From Bacteroidota bacterium (GTDB taxonomy: Bacteria > Bacteroidota > Bacteroidia > Bacteroidales > UBA1556): a DNA stretch of 13,788 bases. The notes below the pieces were generated by a model that worked only from the letters and a program-made list of their open reading frames with translations, was not told the origin of the DNA and made no database searches. Within the stretch, counting starts at the first letter, position 1; each line of letters opens with the position of its first letter. Location: the NCBI GenBank assembly GCA_003648395.1, contig QMPB01000057.1, positions 1 through 13,788 on the forward strand, given 5' to 3'. The translations under genes and the position numbers were made by a program. Below, one piece after another: positions 7,154 through 12,953 of the stretch.

Positions 7154-8305
7154 TTAAGCGCTAAGTTTAGCACGTTTAAGTCGTTTTTTAATATTTGAAT
7201 CTACAACGTAGAAGTCGATTGTTGGAGCAAATACATTCATAAATAGTATTGCTAACATTACACCTTCAGGGTAAGCAGGGTTAAGTACACGTACTAGTAT
7301 AGCAATAAAACCTGCTAAAAAGCCGTATATCCATTTTCCCATTTCTGTTTGTGCGGCTGTTACTGGGTCGGTAATCATAAATATACCACCAAATGCAAAA
7401 CCACCAATAAGAATATGCTCCCATGGGCAAAGTTGTAAATATGTATTATCAGGAAAAGAATCGGCCAATCCATGAAGTATTCCTCCCATGGCTATTCCTC
7501 CTACGAAGAATGATAACATTAATTTCCAGTTTCCAACTCCTGTAGCCAATAAGATAAAAGCTCCTATTGCTAAAGCAATAATTGAGGTTTCTCCTACTGA
7601 TCCTGCATAATTACCAATTATCATTTCCATATGGCTAATGCCAATATCATTACCAGCAGTTAGTTCTGCAAGTGGAGTTGCTCCAGAAAAAGCATCAGCT
7701 TTTTCAGCAATCCAAACCTTGTCACCACTCATTGCCGATGGGTAGGCAAAGAATAATACTGCTCTTGTTAGTAAAGCAGGGTTAACAATGTTCATTCCTG
7801 TGCCTCCAAAAACTTCTTTTCCAAAAACAACAGCAAAAGCTACTGCTACTGCTAACATCCATAGTGGAGTTGATACAGGTACAATTAATGGAATAAGCAT
7901 TCCCGAAACAAAGAATCCTTCGTTTACTTCGTGGCCTCTGCCTTGTGCAAAAGCTATCTCAATACCCAAACCAACAATGTATGTTACTAATACGATAGGT
8001 AATACTTGAATAAAACCAAACCAAAAAGTATCCATAAAGCTTGCTGTTTCGCCAATGGATGCATAATGTAGGTTTCCAGCATTCCACATTCCAAAAAGTA
8101 GGGCGGGAATCATAGCAATTACCACAATAAACATTGAGCGTTTCATATCCACTCCATCTCTGATGTGACTTCCCGATGTTGTAACTACGTCGGGAGTATA
8201 AAATAAAGTATCAGCGGCATCAAACATGGAGTGAAAAGCCTGAAACTTTTCTCCTTTTTGCACATGAGGCTTTATATTGTCTAATATGTTTCTTATAAAT
8301 TTCAT
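7154..8305 (-). CDS. nqrB: Na+-translocating NADH:quinone oxidoreductase subunit B
   Basis: The large membrane subunit of NQR. By homology with the Vibrio enzyme it holds covalent FMN and riboflavin and contributes to the Na+ pathway and quinone reduction. It has about ten hydrophobic segments after a short cytoplasmic N-terminus. The covalent FMN site is DAFSGATPL (204-212), with T210 the expected flavinylated threonine. GHEVNEGFFVSGMLIPLIVP (125-144) and GGTGMNIVNPALLTRA (167-182) are strongly conserved family segments. Length 383 residues, without the longer N-terminal extension of some homologues. It follows nqrA by 21 bp. No Shine-Dalgarno is seen. Confidence 0.97.
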   Translation of the reverse strand: MKFIRNILDNIKPHVQKGEKFQAFHSMFDAADTLFYTPDVVTTSGSHIRDGVDMKRSMFIVVIAMIPALLFGMWNAGNLHYASIGETASFMDTFWFGFIQVLPIVLVTYIVGLGIEIAFAQGRGHEVNEGFFVSGMLIPLIVPVSTPLWMLAVAVAFAVVFGKEVFGGTGMNIVNPALLTRAVLFFAYPSAMSGDKVWIAEKADAFSGATPLAELTAGNDIGISHMEMIIGNYAGSVGETSIIALAIGAFILLATGVGNWKLMLSFFVGGIAMGGILHGLADSFPDNTYLQLCPWEHILIGGFAFGGIFMITDPVTAAQTEMGKWIYGFLAGFIAILVRVLNPAYPEGVMLAILFMNVFAPTIDFYVVDSNIKKRLKRAKLSA

Positions 8306-8326
8306 CTATATATTGATTATCATTAA

Positions 8327-9676
8327 TTAACTCATTTCTTTGCGTAATTCATCAAGTCCTTCTCTAAGTATTTTCTGAATGTCAATTTTTGAAGTACTTA
8401 TATATTCGCATAATGCAAAGTCTTCTTCATCTACTTCGTAAATACCCAAATTTTCCATCATATCAATATCGTTAATCATGATAGATTTTATTAATTGAAT
8501 AGGAAGTATGTCCATTGGGAATACTTTTTCCATTTGACCAGTAAAAACAAAAGCACGTTCGCCACCATTTAAATTGGTGTTTAGAGCGTATTCTTTTTTT
8601 GGCGTTAACCAAGAGAATGCTGTTCTGTAGAAACTATGCTTCTTTGGGCTTGGAATTAACCAACCAAAGAATTCAAATTTATTGCCCTCTGGAATTACTG
8701 TTATAGCATTATGATAATAAGATAATGCACCTTTATTACCAATATTATTACCGGTGAGTACATTCCCACTTATAATACGTAAACTATCATTAGTATTAAG
8801 TTTGTCTTTTATAATATCAGAAATGCATGAGCCACGGTTTATTTTATAATACTGCGGAGCAATTACTTCAGATCCTGCAAGTGCAATTGTTATTTCTGGC
8901 TTATACTCTCCAGTAAGAAACAAATCGCCAATAGTAGCTACATCTTGAGCTTGTACTATCCATACAGTTTCGCCTTTATTAATAGGAGAGGTATGATGAA
9001 TCTGAATTCCTACATTTCCTGCTGGATGTGGTCCAGAGAATGTGTTAAGGTCTACATTCTTTATATTATTAAAGAAACCAGTGCTAGACTTAGCATTTAT
9101 TCCAAGATTTACTTTTCCGTCTGTTAGTTTTGCTAATGCATCAACTCCAGCCTGAAAAGATTCTTCCTTACCACTTAGTATAAAATCAATATCAGCAGCC
9201 AATGGCGCTGTGTCAAATCCAGAAATATATATTGCTTTTGGCTTATCCTCTGGGTGAGCAACTACAGTATATGGTCGCTGACGAATTAATGACCATAAGC
9301 CACTTTCGATCAACTGTTCTGTAATTGCTTTAGAATCCATGGAAGAAGGTTGTGCTTTTGTATAAGATACAAATTCATCATTTGCATCAGCTTCAATCTT
9401 TATTTCAAGCATTTTTCGCTTTGCACCTCTTACTACCTCCGTGATAGTGCCACTTACAGGTGATGGGATTTTAATGTATTCTCTTTTTTTATCAAAGAAA
9501 ATAGGAGTACCTCTTTTTACTTTATCTCCCACTCTTGCCAAAAGTTTTGGAAGTAATCCATGAAAGTCGGTTGGTTTTAATGCATAATGACTTATTGTAA
9601 GGTTTTGCACTTCTTTTTGCGCAATTCCTTTAAGTTTTATGTCATAACCTCTCTTGATTTTTATGTTCATTGTCAT
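8327..9676 (-). CDS. nqrA: Na+-translocating NADH:quinone oxidoreductase subunit A
   Basis: The peripheral cytoplasmic subunit of NQR, RnfC-related, implicated in quinone binding. The N-terminal barrel-sandwich region is visible as LLARVGDKVKRGTPIFFDKK (45-64) and IPSPVSGTITEVVRGAKRK (70-88). RQRPY (132-136) and HPAGNVGIQIHHTSPINKG (217-235) are NqrA signatures, followed by VATIGDLFLTGEY (246-258). It lacks the cysteine motifs for FeS clusters found in RnfC, as expected for NqrA. The 449-residue length is typical. ATG at 9676 or at 9670, two codons later, are both possible starts, and neither has a Shine-Dalgarno. It is the first gene of the six-gene operon. Confidence 0.97.
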   Translation of the reverse strand: MTMNIKIKRGYDIKLKGIAQKEVQNLTISHYALKPTDFHGLLPKLLARVGDKVKRGTPIFFDKKREYIKIPSPVSGTITEVVRGAKRKMLEIKIEADANDEFVSYTKAQPSSMDSKAITEQLIESGLWSLIRQRPYTVVAHPEDKPKAIYISGFDTAPLAADIDFILSGKEESFQAGVDALAKLTDGKVNLGINAKSSTGFFNNIKNVDLNTFSGPHPAGNVGIQIHHTSPINKGETVWIVQAQDVATIGDLFLTGEYKPEITIALAGSEVIAPQYYKINRGSCISDIIKDKLNTNDSLRIISGNVLTGNNIGNKGALSYYHNAITVIPEGNKFEFFGWLIPSPKKHSFYRTAFSWLTPKKEYALNTNLNGGERAFVFTGQMEKVFPMDILPIQLIKSIMINDIDMMENLGIYEVDEEDFALCEYISTSKIDIQKILREGLDELRKEMS

Positions 9677-9690
9677 AAGAAAACTATGAT

Positions 9691-9706
9691 TGTTAACGTT
9701 TTAACA
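9691..9706. promoter_or_regulatory. Palindrome upstream of nqrA, possible operator
   Basis: TGTTAA-CGTT-TTAACA is a perfect 6-4-6 inverted repeat, 15-30 bp upstream of the nqrA ATG, where a repressor or RNA hairpin could act on nqr expression. No regulator family is recognised from it. Confidence 0.3.
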
Positions 9707-9753
9707 TATTTGCTATACATAACAAATGTGAATTATTTAATACTACAAATATG
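9705..9753 (-). promoter_or_regulatory. Candidate nqr promoter region with repeated [TC]ATTTG boxes
   Basis: On the minus strand CATATTTG (9753-9746) and CACATTTG (9730-9723) resemble the Bacteroidota -7 box TAnnTTTG with one mismatch. CATATTTG also occurs on the plus strand at 9705-9712. No convincing -33 element is found at the right spacing for either minus-strand box. One of them may be the nqr promoter, or they may be binding half-sites. Confidence 0.25.
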
Positions 9754-9986
9754 CTAAAAAAAAATAAGGAACTCTAACTTTTTTTGCTAATAAAAACATA
9801 TATAAAACTAATAAATCTCATATATTATATTTATATAACTGAAAATCAATTAGTATGGGCGTAATATGTTAGTATAATAACACCTAAAAAGGTTTATAAA
9901 GTTTTCTTATTTAGAATAAAAATAAATACTGTTTTATGATGTTTTATATTTGAAGTTTAGGATAATAATTATACTTCCTATCGTTG

Positions 9987-10090
9987 TAGTATAATGCTGT
10001 TCTTTGGTTTTAGCCTATAATTCCAAGGTGTCTTATTATAGTATAATTACACTCTAAGGTTGGTGCTTTTTAATCTATAATAGCCATTTT
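9987..10090 (+). repeat. Degenerate tandem repeat, about 52-bp period
   Basis: Two copies begin with TAGTATAAT at 9987 and 10039. Each continues with a G/T-rich TTGG segment and then a CTATAAT (10015-10021 and 10075-10081). A third, partial relative begins at 9870 (TAGTATAATAACACCTAA), close to the copy at 10039 (TAGTATAATTACACTCTAA). The similarity is imperfect and the composition simple, so the repeat is suggestive only. Confidence 0.35.
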
Positions 10091-10354
10091 CTAATCTAAA
10101 GTACTTATAGGTGTAAAACATAGATATATAGTGAATTAAGAAATAGATATATATATTGTTGGGAATTTATTGAGCTTAAAATTTATATTATTGCTTATAT
10201 TTTTATATTAAATATCCTTTTTGTAGGCAAATAATTATGTTTTATTAAAACGGACTGTAAAGTTTACATTTTTAGACTAATTAAAATATGAGATAAGTCT
10301 TATTCTTATAGATTATCTATTCGTATATAAAATATCCAACATCATTCTAAATAA

Positions 10355-10384
10355 ATTGTTATCGTGTTATTTTTCTTATTTTTG
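10355..10384 (+). promoter_or_regulatory. Putative promoter of the mrp operon
   Basis: ATTG (10355-10358), an 18-bp spacer, then TATTTTTG (10377-10384), an exact match to the Bacteroidota -7 consensus TAnnTTTG. Transcription would start near 10391, giving a leader of about 100 nt before mrpE. The spacing is slightly short for the usual 19-20 bp. Confidence 0.4.
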
Positions 10385-10492
10385 CTACTTGAATTTTTTG
10401 GATGTTTTGTGAAAGCTATTTTGATAATAGATAAACAAAATATTGAGTATGATTAATAACCATTAAAATCTTTAATTTATAATAAAAGTTTT

Positions 10493-10987
10493 ATGAAAAT
10501 TAAAAATATATTTGTTTCGTTTCTGGTAATTATGATAGGGTGGATGCTCTTGACTTGGTCATTGGATGTGAGCAGCGTTTTATTAGGAACAGGAATATCG
10601 CTTGCGTTATCAGTTGTACTATGTGGAAGCTGCACACTCTTTAATGAGATTAACCTAACGCCTAAAGCATTTGCTTATTTTTTCTGGTACATTATTGTAT
10701 TTTTGATAGAATTGGTTAAGGCTAATATCGATGTAACTCGTAGAGTGCTTTCCCCTTCAATGCCTATTAATCCAGGTATTGTAAAAGTAAGTACTACACT
10801 TAAGTCGAAAATGGCTAGGCTGATTCTTGCCAACTCTATTACTTTAACACCAGGTACATTTACAATAGAGATAACAGATGATGCTTTATATATACATTGG
10901 ATTGATGTAGAGGCAGAAGATGTTAAAGGTGCAACAAATGCAATAGTAAGGAAATTTGAAAAATTATTGGAGGTAATGTATGGATAA
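10493..10987 (+). CDS. mrpE: Mrp/Mnh-type Na+/H+ antiporter subunit E
   Basis: A small membrane subunit of the multi-subunit cation/proton antiporter, homologous to MrpE/MnhE and MbhA. Two or three N-terminal hydrophobic segments (about 8-25, 29-48 and 62-80) are followed by a cytoplasmic domain. The signature stretch ELVKANIDVTRRVLSP (73-88) and the strongly conserved LANSITLTPGTFTIEI (111-126) identify the family. The length of 164 residues is normal. It is the first gene of the operon, about 100 bp after the putative promoter, and its ATG has no Shine-Dalgarno. Its stop overlaps the mrpF start by 8 nt. Starting the operon with subunit E is the archaeal/Mbh order, not the Bacillus order. 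Confidence 0.95.
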   Translation: MKIKNIFVSFLVIMIGWMLLTWSLDVSSVLLGTGISLALSVVLCGSCTLFNEINLTPKAFAYFFWYIIVFLIELVKANIDVTRRVLSPSMPINPGIVKVSTTLKSKMARLILANSITLTPGTFTIEITDDALYIHWIDVEAEDVKGATNAIVRKFEKLLEVMYG

Positions 10988-11240
10988 TATAGTATTTTAT
11001 ATTTCAATAGCAATGTTGATGGTAACATTGCTAGCAGGACTGATTAGGTTTATAAAAGGGCCATCAGTAGTAGATCGTGTTGTAGCTTTTGATTCTATGA
11101 CAGTAACATCATTAGTTATGATTGGTGTTATAGCTTTTTTGTCTAATCGTGCTATTTATTTAGATGTAGCAGTAGTATATGGCTTTCTAAGTTTCTTAGG
11201 GGTTATTATTGTTGCTAAATATATACAAGGAGGGTTATAA
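10980..11240 (+). CDS. mrpF: Mrp/Mnh-type Na+/H+ antiporter subunit F
   Basis: A small subunit of the antiporter with three transmembrane helices (about 4-23, 40-55 and 61-80). The family signature RFIKGPSVVDRVVAFDSM (23-40) includes the conserved Asp pair flanking RVVAF. The 86-residue length is typical. The start is fixed by a Shine-Dalgarno GGAGG at 10969-10973 inside the end of mrpE, 6 nt before the ATG. The ATG lies within an 8-nt overlap with the mrpE stop (ATGGATAA). Confidence 0.95.
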   Translation: MDNIVFYISIAMLMVTLLAGLIRFIKGPSVVDRVVAFDSMTVTSLVMIGVIAFLSNRAIYLDVAVVYGFLSFLGVIIVAKYIQGGL

Positions 11241-11242
11241 TT

Positions 11243-11620
11243 ATGAAAGAAACTATAGAAATAATAGGTCAGATATTTTTGCTGATGGGTTCGTTTAGTC
11301 TTTTGACTGCTGCAATAGGTTTACTTCGTATGCCGGATGTATATAATCGAGTACAAACAGGAACTAAAGCCTCTACTTTAGGTGCAATAATGTCGTTTAT
11401 AGGATTGGCACTAATGGCTTTTGAGAATTGGGGTGAAATAAACTGGGTAGGAAGATTTGCTGTATTAGTAGTATTTATACTACTTACTAATCCTGTATCG
11501 TCACACGTATTAATGCGTGCTGCTTATGCAATGAAAATACCTTTATCAAAACTTACTTCTGTTGATAAATTAAGAGAAGATATTAATAATAAAATTGTGG
11601 AGGAACCTAAAGATGAATAA
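11243..11620 (+). CDS. mrpG: Mrp/Mnh-type Na+/H+ antiporter subunit G
   Basis: A small membrane subunit with three transmembrane helices (about 7-27, 43-60 and 68-84). LLRMPDVYNRVQTGTKASTL (27-46) and NPVSSHVLMRAAY (83-95) are the MrpG/MnhG hallmarks. A strong Shine-Dalgarno AAGGAGG (11227-11233) lies 9 nt before the ATG. The gene begins 2 bp after mrpF, and its stop codon overlaps the next start by 8 nt. The 125 residues include a charged cytoplasmic tail (about 100-125). Confidence 0.95.
   Translation: MKETIEIIGQIFLLMGSFSLLTAAIGLLRMPDVYNRVQTGTKASTLGAIMSFIGLALMAFENWGEINWVGRFAVLVVFILLTNPVSSHVLMRAAYAMKIPLSKLTSVDKLREDINNKIVEEPKDE
11599..11603 (+). promoter_or_regulatory. Shine-Dalgarno fixing the start of the MbhD-like gene
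   Basis: GGAGG lies 9 nt upstream of the ATG at 11613. It lies within the longer frame that begins at TTG 11595, which argues against that TTG as the start. Confidence 0.7.
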
Positions 11621-11870
11621 CGAAATAATATATAGTGTAATAGCTATAGGAATTGGTGTTCTTATGGTGATAATGGCGGTAATAGCTATTCTTAATAATA
11701 AATTATCAGTGGCAATTGTTGCTGCTGGTGTTGTTAGTTTATTTGCTTCGGTGCTTTTCTTATTGATGGCGGCTCCTGATGTAGCAATGACTGAAGCTGC
11801 TATTGGTAGCGGATTATCAACATTAATTTTCTTTTATGTACTAAATAAAATCAAAAGACAAAATGCTTAG
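11613..11870 (+). CDS. MbhD-like subunit (detached MrpA C-terminal module, DUF4040 type)
   Basis: A small 85-residue membrane protein with three hydrophobic helices (about 5-27, 30-53 and 60-79). The motif APDVAMTEAAIGSGLSTLIF (54-73) is the signature of the MbhD/DUF4040 domain. In canonical MrpA this domain sits C-terminal to the NuoL-like part; here it is a separate gene. The acidic residue E61 in MTEAAIG is the conserved membrane glutamate of the family. ATG 11613 was chosen over TTG 11595, because of the Shine-Dalgarno at 11599-11603 and because the ATG lies in an 8-nt overlap with the mrpG stop (ATGAATAA). It overlaps the next gene by 8 nt as well (ATGCTTAG). Confidence 0.9.
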   Translation: MNNEIIYSVIAIGIGVLMVIMAVIAILNNKLSVAIVAAGVVSLFASVLFLLMAAPDVAMTEAAIGSGLSTLIFFYVLNKIKRQNA

Positions 11871-12570
11871 AAATTTTTTAATAGCGCTTGTTTTGGCCAG
11901 CTTTGGATTTATTTTTTATAATCTATACAATAGCTATGAGCCACATACCGAGCTTACAGGCATCGCAGCCCATTATGCAGAAAATGGAGCTAGTGAAGTA
12001 GGTGCAGCTAACCTTGTTACTGCAGTTGTAATTTCTTACCGATCGTTTGATACTTTAGGAGAAATTACAATACTTTTTCTTACTGCTGCAATTATCTCTT
12101 TCTTTTTGAAATTAAGTAAAGAGGACGAAGAGAAAGTAATTATTCATAGAGGTACTTCAGAACTACTGAAAACAGCTTCTCAACTATTAGTGCCAATAAT
12201 GTTTCTTTTTGGTATTTATGTGTTTCTTAATGGTCACTTAACTCCTGGTGGAGGTTTTCAAGGGGGTGCAATTATAGCATCTGCTATAGTGTTGGCAATT
12301 ATGGCTAACCCTAATATGACTATTAACCACTCCGTTATAATATGGGTTGAAAGTTTATCAGGTGTTTCAGTTGTTTTAATTGGTGTGTTAGGTATCCTTC
12401 TTGGAGGAGGTTTCTTGGATACTACTCTTGATGGATATGGTCTTGGAGAGTTTGGAACTATTTTTAGTGCAGGAACAATTCCTGTTATCTATAGCCTTGT
12501 TGGTTTAAAAGTAGGTGCTGAACTATCAAATATACTTAATATGTATCAAAAATCACAAAAAGAAGCATAG
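11863..12570 (+). CDS. mrpB: MbhE-MnhB fusion subunit of Mrp-type antiporter
   Basis: A two-part membrane protein. Residues 1-85 resemble MbhE, the last C-terminal module of canonical MrpA: a first helix at about 3-20, then VGAANLVTAVVISYRSFDTL (46-65) leading into GEITILFLTAA. Residues about 98-225 are MnhB/MrpB: LVPIMFLFGIYVFLNGHLTP (109-128), GGGFQGGAI (129-137), then GTIFSAGTIPVIYSLVGLKV (198-217). In the Pyrococcus Mbh module these are two genes, and in Bacillus the first part belongs to MrpA. The fusion is shown directly by one uninterrupted 235-codon frame. No Shine-Dalgarno is seen; the 8-nt overlap with the previous gene suggests termination-reinitiation. Confidence 0.9.
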   Translation: MLRNFLIALVLASFGFIFYNLYNSYEPHTELTGIAAHYAENGASEVGAANLVTAVVISYRSFDTLGEITILFLTAAIISFFLKLSKEDEEKVIIHRGTSELLKTASQLLVPIMFLFGIYVFLNGHLTPGGGFQGGAIIASAIVLAIMANPNMTINHSVIIWVESLSGVSVVLIGVLGILLGGGFLDTTLDGYGLGEFGTIFSAGTIPVIYSLVGLKVGAELSNILNMYQKSQKEA

Positions 12571-12572
12571 AT

Positions 12573-12953
12573 ATGGAAATTTTGGAATTAGGAAAAATAG
12601 GATTACTTATCGGTTTCTTGCTAGTTATAGTTGGATTCTGGGGTGTTCTTCAACAGAAAAATATTATTAAGATTATTGTAAGTTTTACAATTCTTAATAC
12701 AGGTATAAATTTAGTGATGGTCGCCTTAGGTTATGTTAAAGGTCGTACTGCTCCTATTATTGATAGCTCTATTGATGGAGTTGTTGATAATAATGTTTTG
12801 AATGCTATTGTTGACCCTGTGCCTCAAGCATTAGTCCTAACGGCTATTGTTATTGGACTTGGTGTAACGTCATTGCTTTTAGCTTATGCAATGAAGTTGT
12901 TTAAAGCGAAGAAATCTCTAGAAATTAACGACTTTAATGATTTGAAATGGTAG
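12573..12953 (+). CDS. mrpC: Mrp/Mnh-type Na+/H+ antiporter subunit C (NuoK-like)
   Basis: A NuoK-like membrane subunit with three transmembrane helices (about 8-27, 33-54 and 86-110). The helix-2 segment TILNTGINLVMVALGYV (39-55) and the hallmark DPVPQALVLTAIVIG (81-95) identify MrpC/MnhC. The loop between helices 2 and 3 (about 58-80, IDSSIDGVVDNNVLNAIV) is a little longer than in compact homologues. The 126-residue length is normal. It begins 2 bp after the MnhB-like gene and overlaps the MrpD-like gene by 7 nt (ATGGTAG). Confidence 0.93.
   Translation: MEILELGKIGLLIGFLLVIVGFWGVLQQKNIIKIIVSFTILNTGINLVMVALGYVKGRTAPIIDSSIDGVVDNNVLNAIVDPVPQALVLTAIVIGLGVTSLLLAYAMKLFKAKKSLEINDFNDLKW

Larger units (their letters stand above)
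9677..10492. other. Long AT-rich non-coding divergent region between nqrA and mrpE
   Basis: The 816 bp hold no credible coding frame, and no tRNA or recognised ncRNA was seen. The region contains the putative nqr control sites near its left end and the putative mrp promoter near its right end. In between, TAGTATAAT occurs three times (9870, 9987, 10039) and exact TATAAT hexamers occur five times between 9873 and 10081. ATAGATATATA occurs twice (10120 and 10143). It is much longer than two divergent promoters would need, so it could hide a small RNA, a decayed gene or multiple regulator sites. Confidence 0.6.

Noticed and set aside
3830..9676. Six-gene membrane redox operon could be Rnf rather than NQR
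   Set aside because: The last subunit is a ferredoxin plus FAD/NADH reductase fusion (NqrF), there is no RnfB ferredoxin, and the first subunit lacks the FeS cysteines of RnfC. The order A-F is that of NQR.
9677..10492. Hidden small gene or tRNA in the divergent region
   Set aside because: Stop codons are dense in all frames, and no cloverleaf or T-loop signature was seen by eye. A small unstructured RNA cannot be excluded but is not supported.
10675..11028. 117-codon minus-strand frame opposite mrpE and mrpF
   Set aside because: It is antisense to well-supported coding sequence, with no start context or recognisable product.
11595..11870. TTG start at 11595 for the MbhD-like gene (91 residues)
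   Set aside because: It would place the Shine-Dalgarno GGAGG inside the gene and add MWRNLK. ATG 11613 has correct SD spacing and the same 8-nt overlap seen at other junctions.
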